Shown here: piece by piece, positions 34,853-43,328 of the stretch | How positions within the stretch are numbered: the stretch's first letter is position 1 | Layout: each line of letters begins with the position of its first letter | Assembly: GCA_963809695.1 (NCBI GenBank) | Contig: CAWEKI010000005.1 | Coordinates: 62,001 to 126,000, forward strand | Length of the DNA stretch: 64,000 bases | Source: JAGDMJ01 sp963809695 | GTDB taxonomy: Bacteria; Bacteroidota; Ignavibacteria; UBA10030; UBA6906 | Direction: 5' to 3' | The notes under the pieces: generated by a model | What the model saw: only the letters and a program-made list of their open reading frames with translations | Database searches by the model: none | Told to the model about the DNA's origin: nothing | Translations under genes and position numbers: made by a program

Positions 34853-35779
34853 TTAGTCGCTGTGGACGAACTTCAACCAGTGGTACGGATCTTTTCCTTC
34901 CTTCACAATATCAAAAAAAGCGCTCTGGAGCTTTTGTGTCACCGGGCCCGGCTTCCCGTTACCAACCGTGATCCGGTCCACTGACCGGATGGGTGTGATC
35001 TCGGCGGCAGTGCCGGTGAAGAAGAGCTCATCGGCCACGTAGGCCATCTCGCGGGGCAGCTGCGTCTCACGAACCGCATAGCCCATATCCTCCGCCAGCT
35101 GGATGGTGGAGGAGCGCGTGATGCCGGGCAACAGCGAGCAGGAAAGCTGCGGCGTATAGAGCACACCATCCATCACAGCAAAAATATTCTCCCCGCTTCC
35201 TTCGCTGATGTTACCGCTCACATCCAGCGCAATGGCCTCCGCAAACCCACTCTCGATGGCCTCGAGCTTCATGAGCTGTGAAAGTGCATAATTGGCTCCC
35301 GTCTTGGCCATTGCCGGGAGAGTATTCGGGGCAGGCCGGTTCCATGACGAGACGCAAACATCGATCCCTTTGGTAAGAGCGTCCGATCCAAGGTACGTGC
35401 CCCACTCCCACACCGCGATGGCCACGTCCACGGGACAGTTCAACGGATTTACACCCACCTCGCCGTAGCCGCGGTAGACCACCGGACGGACATAGCATGC
35501 TTTCATCTTGTTCGCCCGAATGGTTTCAAGGATCGCTTCCCCGATCTGAGCCTCGGTAAAGGGGATAACGACTTTGTAGATCTTCGCTGAATTGAAAAGC
35601 CTGTGGACATGGCTGGGAAGTCGGAAGATGGCTGATCCGCCGGCGGTCTCATAGCAGCGCATGCCTTCGAACCAACTGGACCCGTAATGGACGACGTGGG
35701 AAAGTACGTGAATCTGCGCGTCTCCCCAGTTCACGAGTGTTCCATTCATCCATATTTTTTCAACCTTCTTGACCGGCAT
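34853..35779 (-). CDS. ilvE: Branched-chain amino-acid aminotransferase
   Basis: A 308-residue fold-type IV PLP aminotransferase that makes or degrades Val, Leu and Ile using glutamate. The catalytic Lys is in AMAKTGANYALSQL (about residue 159), and the cofactor-binding IALDVSGNISEGSGENIF and N-terminal VHYGSSWFEGMRCY motifs are present. ATG 35779 is chosen by family, with GAGG upstream; longer upstream frame sequence does not fit. It starts 28 bases after the GNAT-like gene on the same strand, so transcription is probably shared. Branched-chain precursors could supply iso-fatty acids to the adjacent sphingolipid genes; that is inference. Confidence 0.93.
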   Translation of the reverse strand: MPVKKVEKIWMNGTLVNWGDAQIHVLSHVVHYGSSWFEGMRCYETAGGSAIFRLPSHVHRLFNSAKIYKVVIPFTEAQIGEAILETIRANKMKACYVRPVVYRGYGEVGVNPLNCPVDVAIAVWEWGTYLGSDALTKGIDVCVSSWNRPAPNTLPAMAKTGANYALSQLMKLEAIESGFAEAIALDVSGNISEGSGENIFAVMDGVLYTPQLSCSLLPGITRSSTIQLAEDMGYAVRETQLPREMAYVADELFFTGTAAEITPIRSVDRITVGNGKPGPVTQKLQSAFFDIVKEGKDPYHWLKFVHSD

Positions 35780-35807
35780 GGTGACCTCTTCGGAGTGGGA
35801 CTGCCTG

Positions 35808-36929
35808 CTAAACTGGCATCTGGTAGAGCCGGTATGTCTTGGTCTTCTCTCCCTGCAAAAGCTCTGCTCCACGGTTCATCCTGACGTTGTCTTCCAGGAC
35901 CCAGCTTGCCTCGCCGTGGGGGTACCCATTCGCCACGCACCGCATTCCTGTCTCGTAGAATAGCACCCCGCCGATGCCGGAGTTCAGGTGTTCGGGTACC
36001 ACCCCCAGGATAATGATACGAACCCCGTCAATCCGCTTCTTGAAGAGCAGGAGCCGGATGATGCCCGGGATCAACCTTCCCTTCTTGTTGCCCTTGAGAA
36101 TCACGTTGAGATCCGGAAGTGACAAGCCGAAACCCACAGGCTTTCCTTTCGCCTCGGCAATCACTACCAGTTCCGGGTTCACCAGCGGCTTCAAATCCTT
36201 CGCCATATAGTCGAATTCATCATTGGTCAGCGGCACCTCTCCCCAGTTGTGCGACCATGCCCGGGTGTAGAGATCATGAATGATCTTGACCTCGTTGGCA
36301 AAGTCCTTCATATTGAGCGAACGGAAGACTACTCCTTCGCGCCTTTTGACGATCTCCGACACGCGTTTCAACTTTTCCTCAGCAAAGACTTTTTTAGATT
36401 CCACCTCGAAAGCGAACAGGTCTTTCTTCTTCTTTAACCCATATTTCTCGATGAGCGTTGCATAATACGGAGGATTGTACGCCATGAGAACGCACGGGCT
36501 CTTGTCGAACCCTTCTACCAGGAGGCCATATTCATCGTTGACCGATGGACTGGCCGGACCCCGCATGGCTTCCATCCCCCTGGATTTCAGCCAGCCACGA
36601 GCCGTGTCAAAGAGGGCATGTGCTACGGCCTGGTCATCGATGCACTCAAAGAAACCGAAGAAGCCGACCTTTTCTTTATGCTCCGCAATGTGATTGTCGT
36701 TCACAATCGCGGCGATCCTTCCTACGAGTCGTCCATCCCGCTCGGCCAGAAACATTTCCATTTCCGAATGCTTGTAGAAAGGATTGCCCTTCCGGTCGAT
36801 CAGTTTCCGTCTATCCATCAGGAGCGGAGGGACCCAGGAGGGGTTCCCTTCATAGATGGTCCACTGGAATTTGATGAACCGGGTTTCGTCTTTCTTGGAG
36901 TGAACAGGGCGGATGGTGACACTATTCAT
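35808..36929 (-). CDS. GNAT-like acyltransferase; candidate bacterial ceramide synthase (bCerS)
   Basis: A 373-residue soluble protein of the acyl-CoA N-acyltransferase (GNAT) superfamily. The N-terminal lobe has VTIRPVHSKKDETRFIKF and WVPPLLMDRRKLI, then a GNAT-like strand-turn in FLAERDGRLVGRIAAIVN. The C-terminal half has ELVVIAEAKGKPVGFGLS and the acyl-CoA loop-like VVPEHLNSGIGGVLFYE. It lies downstream of an SPT-like gene and near a reductase of the CerR type. In Caulobacter, ceramide synthase is a GNAT-like protein encoded near spt and cerR, so N-acylation of sphinganine is a reasonable inference. ATG 36929 is used (GAGG 6 bases upstream); a TTG lies two codons earlier. Confidence 0.65.
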   Translation of the reverse strand: MNSVTIRPVHSKKDETRFIKFQWTIYEGNPSWVPPLLMDRRKLIDRKGNPFYKHSEMEMFLAERDGRLVGRIAAIVNDNHIAEHKEKVGFFGFFECIDDQAVAHALFDTARGWLKSRGMEAMRGPASPSVNDEYGLLVEGFDKSPCVLMAYNPPYYATLIEKYGLKKKKDLFAFEVESKKVFAEEKLKRVSEIVKRREGVVFRSLNMKDFANEVKIIHDLYTRAWSHNWGEVPLTNDEFDYMAKDLKPLVNPELVVIAEAKGKPVGFGLSLPDLNVILKGNKKGRLIPGIIRLLLFKKRIDGVRIIILGVVPEHLNSGIGGVLFYETGMRCVANGYPHGEASWVLEDNVRMNRGAELLQGEKTKTYRLYQMPV

Positions 36930-37050
36930 GCTCAACCTCGGAAAGGAGTGCCTGCATCAGTAGCCGGCCAGGAATGGGCCGGGCAGAGTAGTTGGACTCG
37001 GTCTGATATTGTGCAAGAAAAGATGAGAAGACCGGCAGAACGTCGGCGTA

Positions 37051-37158
37051 CTAGTGCCCCACCAACTATCATTTCCTATAAACGACGGGGCACAGTGCTC
37101 GCTCCAACTTGAACTCTGTCCGAGCATTCGTTGCAATTGAAAGTTGGAGCGGCACTAG
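37051..37158. repeat. MITE-like element with terminal inverted repeats
   Basis: A 108-bp segment that begins CTAGTGCC (37051) and ends GGCACTAG (37158). The imperfect terminal match extends to about 23 bases (CTAGTGCCCCACCAACTATC against CTAGTGCCGCTCCAACTTTC). Inside, GCTCCAACTT (37101-37110) is inverted as AAGTTGGAGC (37141-37150). The stop codon of the SPT-like gene (37155-37157) lies in the right terminal repeat. Confidence 0.6.
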
Positions 37159-38429
37159 ATGACCCCGAGGTTCTTCCCGATCGTGCGGAAAGTCTCCAGG
37201 ATTCTGTCCAGATGATGGTCCTCGTGCGTCGCCATGTAGCTGGTACGAAGCATTGCCATCCCGGGCGGGACGCCCGGACTGATGAATGCGTTGACGAAAA
37301 CGCCGGCATCGAACAGCGCACGCCAGAACACGAAGGTCTTTTGGTCTTCACCGATAATAACCGGAACGATCGCCGTCTGCCCGTCGATCACCGTGAACCC
37401 CATCTGCTTGAACCCGCTGCGCATTTTCTCGGCATTCGCGATCAGCCGGTGCATGCGGTCAGGTTCCTTTTCGACGATGTTCAGGGCTGCAAGCGCCGCG
37501 GCCACGGAAGCAGGAGTGGGGCTGGCGCTGAAAATCAGCGCGAGGGCATGGTGCTTCAGGTAATTGATGACCGACCGGTCGCCAACGACGAACCCGCCAA
37601 GCGAGGAAAAGGTCTTGCTGAAGGTGCCCATGGTAAGATCTACTTCGCGATCCAGGCCAAAATGGCTTGCCGTTCCTCTCCCACCTTTGCCGATCACCCC
37701 GGTGGCATGAGCGTCATCAATGAGAATGCGGGCGTTATGCTTCTTTGCCGCCGCAACCAGATTGGGAAGATCAACAATCGTCCCGGAAGTGCTGAATACC
37801 CCGTCCGAGACAATCAGTTTTGGCTTGGCTTGCGGCAGCCTTTGCATCACCCGCTCAAGGTCTTCCATGTCATTGTGCTTAAATCGCACGAAGTCCGCAA
37901 AGGAGCCTTTTGCCATCAAATTGCCCGCCACGATGCAGGCGTGGTTGTCCTTGTCGGATACAACATATTCCCCCTTTTGTACAAGCGTCGGGATGATCCC
38001 CTGTGCAGTCTGGTAGCCAGTACTAAAGAGAAGACAGGATTCCTTGCCCATGAACGCGGCGAGTTTTGCCTCAAGCTCATTGTGGAGATCAAGGGTCCCC
38101 GTAAGATATCTGGAGCCCGAGCAGCCGGTACCGTACTTCTCCAGCGCCTTCTTTGCGGCTTCTTTTACACGAGGGTCTGCCGTAAGGCCGTGGTAATTAT
38201 TGGACCCCGCCATAATGATTTTTCGCCCCTCTATCGTCACCACCGGCCCTTCATTCTCCTCAATGACACGGAAGTAGGGGTAATACCCACTTGCTATGAT
38301 TTCATCGGCGCGGGTGAATGACCAGCATTTCTCAAACAGATCAACAGGTTTCTTCTCAGGCTGACTCACTGGGTAGGGTTCCTTGGTTCGAGTTTTTGAA
38401 AGAGTGGAAGAATCGCTGCGAAAAGCCAT
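37155..38429 (-). CDS. Serine palmitoyltransferase-like alpha-oxoamine synthase
   Basis: A 424-residue PLP enzyme of the SPT/KBL/BioF family. SPT-like blocks are GSNNYHGLTADPRVKEAAKK, KYGTGCSGSRYLTGTLDLHN, FKHNDMEDLE, LIDDAHATGV, MGTFSKTFSSLGG (PLP Lys) and RTSYMATHEDHHLDR. They resemble Bacteroides and Sphingomonas SPT more than KBL or BioF as I remember them. It would condense serine with a fatty acyl thioester to 3-ketosphinganine, the first step of sphingolipid synthesis. ATG 38429 lacks a good ribosome site; GTG 38369 (404 residues), with AAGGA upstream, is an equally likely start. Neighbours are a GNAT-like gene downstream and a divergent epimerase/reductase. Confidence 0.78.
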   Translation of the reverse strand: MAFRSDSSTLSKTRTKEPYPVSQPEKKPVDLFEKCWSFTRADEIIASGYYPYFRVIEENEGPVVTIEGRKIIMAGSNNYHGLTADPRVKEAAKKALEKYGTGCSGSRYLTGTLDLHNELEAKLAAFMGKESCLLFSTGYQTAQGIIPTLVQKGEYVVSDKDNHACIVAGNLMAKGSFADFVRFKHNDMEDLERVMQRLPQAKPKLIVSDGVFSTSGTIVDLPNLVAAAKKHNARILIDDAHATGVIGKGGRGTASHFGLDREVDLTMGTFSKTFSSLGGFVVGDRSVINYLKHHALALIFSASPTPASVAAALAALNIVEKEPDRMHRLIANAEKMRSGFKQMGFTVIDGQTAIVPVIIGEDQKTFVFWRALFDAGVFVNAFISPGVPPGMAMLRTSYMATHEDHHLDRILETFRTIGKNLGVI

Positions 38430-38533
38430 GGCAAGAATGCCGAAGCATGCTAAAAGCAGGATTGCTTATGAAATCGTGATTCAATATACTTGAACGTTTC
38501 CCAAAAGTCAATTCACCAGCCCCCGAGCCAATT

Positions 38534-39514
38534 ATGAAGACCCTTGTCACCGGAGCAACCGGGTTCATTGGAAGTCACCTGGTAGACCTCCTGTTGAAAC
38601 AGAACCAGAGTGTCCGCTGCCTGTTGCGCAAAACGAGCGATCCGGTCTGGCTGAAAGGCCTCCCTGTCGAGCTGGTCTATGGCGATCTGTTTGACAAAGA
38701 TGTCTTGCGTCGGGCCGTCGAGGATGTTCAATATATCTATCATTCTGCTGGTTTGACGAAGGCGAAGACGGAAGAGGAGTATTTTCGGGCAAATACCGTC
38801 GGTACGAAGAACCTCCTCGACGCCCTGCGCGAATGCAATCCGGGAATCCGCAGGTTTGTGCTCCTCAGCAGTCAGACAGCGGCCGGTCCAAGCCCCACCA
38901 AGGACCCGATCAATGAAGACGTACCCCCTCACCCCATTACCACGTATGGCCGAAGCAAGCTGGCAGCAGAGGATGAATGCCATGCAGCCGCCAACACCAT
39001 CAAGTGCACGATCATCCGTCCCCCGGTTGTGTACGGACCAAGGGAAAAGGATGTGCTCGAGTTCTTCCGCACCGTGAACCGGGGTCTCCAACCCATGGCC
39101 GGGCTTCACCAGAAATATGTGAGCATGATTCACGTTGCGGACCTGAACCGGGGCACCGTTCTGGCAGCAGAGAGCGAGAAAGCTGTCGGACAAACCTATT
39201 TTATCACCAGCAAGGACATTTACGGATGGCGGGAACTTGGAGAGATAACACGCCGGGCGCTTGGCCGGAGGGTGTTCCGCGTCCGCGTACCCGCGCTGGG
39301 AATATACGCCATTGCTGCAGTGGCCGAGTTGATGGCGAAGTTCAGCTCCAAGCCTGCGCTTATCAATTTTGAGAAGGCTCGGGACATGGTACAGGATTAT
39401 TGGACCTGCGATGGGTCAAAGGCAAAGCGGGATCTTGGGTTCGAGCAGGAGATCCCAATCGAGCAAGGCATTGAATCGACGATGGAGTGGTACAAAAGCG
39501 TAGGATGGCTGTAG
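38534..39514 (+). CDS. NAD-dependent epimerase/dehydratase; candidate 3-ketosphinganine reductase (CerR)
   Basis: A 326-residue extended short-chain dehydrogenase. The dinucleotide motif is TGATGFIGSH (GxxGxxG), the catalytic Ser lies in VLLSSQTAAGPSP, and the Tyr-x3-Lys is in TTYGRSKLAAEDE. It is divergent from the SPT-like gene with about 100 bases between, enough for two promoters. The bacterial ceramide pathway uses an epimerase/dehydratase-family reductase (CerR), so this is the natural candidate; a nucleotide-sugar epimerase is the alternative. It ends two bases from the stop of the convergent glycosidase gene. Confidence 0.75.
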   Translation: MKTLVTGATGFIGSHLVDLLLKQNQSVRCLLRKTSDPVWLKGLPVELVYGDLFDKDVLRRAVEDVQYIYHSAGLTKAKTEEEYFRANTVGTKNLLDALRECNPGIRRFVLLSSQTAAGPSPTKDPINEDVPPHPITTYGRSKLAAEDECHAAANTIKCTIIRPPVVYGPREKDVLEFFRTVNRGLQPMAGLHQKYVSMIHVADLNRGTVLAAESEKAVGQTYFITSKDIYGWRELGEITRRALGRRVFRVRVPALGIYAIAAVAELMAKFSSKPALINFEKARDMVQDYWTCDGSKAKRDLGFEQEIPIEQGIESTMEWYKSVGWL

Positions 39515-39516
39515 GG

Positions 39517-41907
39517 CTACAAGGGTGTTAAAGCGAACACCACCCTCGTACGCCCGGCCTTTGCCTTCAGCCTGATCGTGGTCTCGCCATTCTCTATGAT
39601 GCAGGGTGACACCGAAATCCCATCTACTGCGACGCTCGTTGCTGTCCCGGGCAGCATCACCGTCCAGTTTCCTGCGCAGCTCGCCCCCTTTTGCAGAAAA
39701 GCGATGTCGAGAACAGAGCCGTGCGTTGAGTTGGCCAGTTCAAGGCTCATCACACCACCCGGAACCGAAAGTCGATTGGCGTTGAGGCGCTTACCGGGAG
39801 CGGACCACTCGGCGGGGATCCCCCCGAGCAACACCAGATCCGGCACGGCGTCGCCTGGACTCCAATGCTCTTCAACAAGTGCATTGCGGAGTGCCATGGC
39901 AATCTCCGCCGCCGCCCAACCATGATGCCCATCCCCCATCACCCCTCCGCCTGTACGGGGATGGATTGCCTCGGGATAGTTCAGCGTAGGTGTAGCCACG
40001 TCCAGGACCTGTGAGACAACCCTCCAGAATTCCATGCGCCTTCCCGCATACAACCATCCCAGCGCAAGCTGCAAGGAAAGATAGGGATTCCCGCCTGAAT
40101 GAATAAAATCCTGGAAGAAGAGCCCTTTTTGGACAAACCGTTCATTCAGCGTGCATAAGGTCTTGAGCATCGCCTTGTCGCCGGGCGGGAGTTCCTGAAG
40201 CGGATACCATGCCACGCATGAACCAATCATTCCGGAGTCGATTCCGCGGAGCGGGCCAGCCGGGATTTCATTGACCCCCCTCTTTTCCTGGACACACTGG
40301 ATCGCCCGCCTGATGCAGGCGCGGTATTCTTCGAGCAGGGACTCCGTTCTTTCAGCTTCGCTATTCTTCCCCAGCTGCCGGGCAACACGGATGAAGGCTT
40401 GTATTCCCGCTGTGGACCACCAATTATCCCAAAAATAGTAGTCGCAAAGGCCGAGATGTTCTGCTGAGAGTCCTGCCGGCATCAAGCCGACAAATGGCTG
40501 GCCGGCAGACCTGGAGCCGGTGAGCCGCTTCCCGGCAATCCAATCCACTCCCTTCTGCATCGCGCGGAAAAGTTCCTCGGCGACACCGGCATCGCTGGTC
40601 AGCAACGTATGCTGCCAGATTGTCCAGAGTGCCTGGCCGTTGGAATCCCATTCCCCTTGTTGCGAACGGAAGTAGCCCTTGCGGTCTTGCCGCGAGGGAA
40701 ATGACCGTATGACATCGCCCGCCCGATCATGGAATCCGAATGTATCGAGGGCTCGCAGCATATATGCCGCATCGCGGAACCAGAATTGATGATATGTCCA
40801 GGGCCCCGGCGTGATCTCTTCACCGTCGGTCAGGAGCAAAAGCGTACAGAGAGCGCTCCGTAGAACCAGGTTCACCCTTTCATCGGGGGTAACGATCTCT
40901 GCCCCATCGCTGAGGATGGCAACCCACTCTTCGGCCACCCTGTCCGCTTTTGTCGGAGGGCGTGCGCCCGGGGGGTCATTTTTGGCCAGCGGCACAGCCG
41001 CAGAGAAGGATGCTTTTTCTCCGGCACCCAACGAGACGGCATATGCCGCACAGGCATTGGCGAGTCCGGCATCACATGAGACGGCAAGCTGATCCGGGTT
41101 CGGGAGCCCTCCGGCAAACGCCCCAGCGCTGTCACCTTCCGTTCTGTTGGAACAAAAGACTTTTCGTGGAGGCTTCTCGAGGCGGATGAGTTCATGTGTG
41201 TCGATGAGGAACGACTGCTCTTGCGGGTCGTACCGGATCTTATGAATCGGCGCAACCCCCTCCGGGTTGAATGGACGAATTGCAAAAGCGAGGAGGAATT
41301 CCTGCGGCGTCCCGGACGCGTTTTCCACTGATACATCCATGGAGAGCGTCGTCGTATCCACATACGTGATCTCTTCAACGCGGAGCCCGCCGCATTCAAA
41401 GCGTGTTTGCACGAGCGGAAGTCCATCGAGCAGCTGCTGATGAACTCCGGGATGACGCGAAGGAAAGAACACGCCCTCGGCACTCTTCACCCAGACGTCG
41501 AGCGACCAGCGATTCCTGAAGGCCATGACGGCGCCACGGGGGTCGACCACCGGCTCGACCGGGCACGCGGGTGATCCCACGGCCGTCCAATTGCGTCCGG
41601 TGATATTGATCGAGAGCCCCAGGTGCGACCGGGGAATGAATGCGGGGTCTGAAGGGTCGAACTGCCTTTCTGCCCAGTACGGGAAGACCCACCCGGGGAG
41701 ACTTTGCAGCGCAGTATAATTGAGGAGCCCTCGCGCAAGCTGGATCGCGTTGAGGGGGATGAGCTCCGTGGGGATCGCCTTTCCATTCAATCCGCTCAAC
41801 TCGTCCGCAAGCCGGAACATCTTCAGGGCCAGGTGGGGGACCTTCAGGACTGCAGCGGCCAGGTCAATCGCGTGACGGAGAACGCGTTTCGCGATAATAT
41901 TGTTCAT
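39517..41907 (-). CDS. Six-hairpin (alpha/alpha)6 glycosidase, debranching-enzyme-like
   Basis: A 796-residue protein without a signal peptide. An N-terminal beta-sandwich (about 60-300) precedes an (alpha/alpha)6 barrel of the six-hairpin glycosidase type. The core has GPWTYHQFWFRDAAYML, where the W-x-R-D Asp is a typical substrate residue in GH15/amylo-alpha-1,6-glucosidase relatives, then QGEWDSNGQALWTIWQH and YFWDNWWSTAGIQAF. A C-terminal beta-domain follows. It may act on an alpha-glucan or glycoconjugate inside the cell. The divergent neighbour is a GT4 glycosyltransferase, which could suggest shared metabolism of one glycan. Exact family and linkage are not identified. Confidence 0.7.
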   Translation of the reverse strand: MNNIIAKRVLRHAIDLAAAVLKVPHLALKMFRLADELSGLNGKAIPTELIPLNAIQLARGLLNYTALQSLPGWVFPYWAERQFDPSDPAFIPRSHLGLSINITGRNWTAVGSPACPVEPVVDPRGAVMAFRNRWSLDVWVKSAEGVFFPSRHPGVHQQLLDGLPLVQTRFECGGLRVEEITYVDTTTLSMDVSVENASGTPQEFLLAFAIRPFNPEGVAPIHKIRYDPQEQSFLIDTHELIRLEKPPRKVFCSNRTEGDSAGAFAGGLPNPDQLAVSCDAGLANACAAYAVSLGAGEKASFSAAVPLAKNDPPGARPPTKADRVAEEWVAILSDGAEIVTPDERVNLVLRSALCTLLLLTDGEEITPGPWTYHQFWFRDAAYMLRALDTFGFHDRAGDVIRSFPSRQDRKGYFRSQQGEWDSNGQALWTIWQHTLLTSDAGVAEELFRAMQKGVDWIAGKRLTGSRSAGQPFVGLMPAGLSAEHLGLCDYYFWDNWWSTAGIQAFIRVARQLGKNSEAERTESLLEEYRACIRRAIQCVQEKRGVNEIPAGPLRGIDSGMIGSCVAWYPLQELPPGDKAMLKTLCTLNERFVQKGLFFQDFIHSGGNPYLSLQLALGWLYAGRRMEFWRVVSQVLDVATPTLNYPEAIHPRTGGGVMGDGHHGWAAAEIAMALRNALVEEHWSPGDAVPDLVLLGGIPAEWSAPGKRLNANRLSVPGGVMSLELANSTHGSVLDIAFLQKGASCAGNWTVMLPGTATSVAVDGISVSPCIIENGETTIRLKAKAGRTRVVFALTPL

Positions 41908-42136
41908 AGAGCAAGGGAAAATGGAAGAATTCGCGCCTTTTCAATATGAGGATTTCGGGACCGATTCTCAAATCCAGCGCAGAAAATTCCTCACGGTCAT
42001 AACTCCTGGCGTATTTGCGCGTACAATAGGGTAAGGAGATGTTCCTTTTTACCAAACTATGACAATTCCGTGACATGCCTCCTCTCGCGCTGACGTATCT
42101 TGCATCCAACGACAATCAGCATAGGAAGGCAGAACA

Positions 42137-43303
42137 ATGAACATGCAAATCGCGAAACCGCTCCGGGTTGCGTATTTCGCCGGGACCATGAGGCCCGGGC
42201 ACGACGGAGTCACCCGTGTGCTCTACAGACTGATTGACGCCCTCAAACGTCAGGGTATTGAGAGCCTCTTCTTTTCACCCATTATTCCCGACCGGCTTCA
42301 CCAGCCGGTGCCCATGCTTGAGGTCCCTTCAGTGACGTTTCCGTTGTACAAAGACTACCAGCTGCCCGTTCCGGGGTACAAACATTTCGAACAGGAGCTG
42401 CGGAATTTCAGTCCAGATCTCCTGCACATCAATAGTCCGTGCCCCCTGGGGCACGCAGCGGTGCATTACGGTCAGAAATTCGGAATACCGGTGGTGGCAA
42501 CGTACCACACGCATTTTCCAAGTTATGCCAAGTACTACAGGATCGAGGCGCTCGAGGCGTTCAGCTGGAAGTACTTCCGCAAACTGTACAACGCGTGCGA
42601 GCGCGTGTATGTGCCGTCCCGGCCCGTTATGGATGAACTCAGCGGGCACGGCTTTTCGTCGGTGGAATATCTTCCTCACGGGGTGGATGCAAGTATGTTC
42701 AGTCCGTTATACCGGTCAGAGGAGTGGCGGCGCTCCCACGGCATGGAAGGAAAGACAGTCCTTCTATTCGTTGGCCGGTTGGTGTGGGAGAAGGACCTTC
42801 GTACGCTGGCTCGAGCATACGCGAGAATCACTCCCGGCCATCCCGAGGTATTGTTTGCTCTGGCGGGAGACGGACCCGTCCGCGAAGAGCTGAAGCAGAT
42901 GATGCCGGGGGCGCTCTTCCTCGGCCACCAGGCCGGCGAGGAGCTCTCACGGGCGTACGCCTCCAGCGACATTTTTGTTTTTCCGTCGACAACCGAGACG
43001 TTTGGAAACGTAACGGTGGAGGCGATGGCGTCCGGCCTCCCCCCCGTTTGCGCGAGGGAAGGGGGCGCATACGGATTCATCGAACCGGGAGTCACCGGCA
43101 TGCTTGCGGCGCCGCGTGATCCTCAAGACTTTGTCGCGCAGATCGAGTATCTCCTGGATTATCCGGACCGCAGGAGGAAAATGGGAAAAGCGGCATGCGC
43201 CTTCGCGCGTGGGCAGTCCTGGGAGAAGATTTTCGAACAGCTCTTCGAATCCTACGACGAGGTGGTGAAGACATATCGCCACAGCAGACCGATCGCGGCG
43301 TAG
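42137..43303 (+). CDS. GT4-family glycosyltransferase (MgtA/SqdX-like)
   Basis: A 388-residue GT-B enzyme. The N-terminal domain has AYFAGTMRPGHDGVTRVLYR and the acceptor-side ATYHTHFPSY typical of glycolipid and mannosyl GT4 enzymes such as SqdX and MgtA. The C-terminal donor motif is in VFPSTTETFGNVTVEAMASG. It likely glycosylates a lipid or polyprenyl-linked acceptor at the membrane. AAGG precedes ATG 42137. It lies about 2.6 kb from the sphingolipid genes, so glycosylation of ceramide is possible but unproved. An M64 peptidase follows closely. Confidence 0.88.
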   Translation: MNMQIAKPLRVAYFAGTMRPGHDGVTRVLYRLIDALKRQGIESLFFSPIIPDRLHQPVPMLEVPSVTFPLYKDYQLPVPGYKHFEQELRNFSPDLLHINSPCPLGHAAVHYGQKFGIPVVATYHTHFPSYAKYYRIEALEAFSWKYFRKLYNACERVYVPSRPVMDELSGHGFSSVEYLPHGVDASMFSPLYRSEEWRRSHGMEGKTVLLFVGRLVWEKDLRTLARAYARITPGHPEVLFALAGDGPVREELKQMMPGALFLGHQAGEELSRAYASSDIFVFPSTTETFGNVTVEAMASGLPPVCAREGGAYGFIEPGVTGMLAAPRDPQDFVAQIEYLLDYPDRRRKMGKAACAFARGQSWEKIFEQLFESYDEVVKTYRHSRPIAA

Positions 43304-43328
43304 TGTGCTCAACAACCGGATTTCTCCC

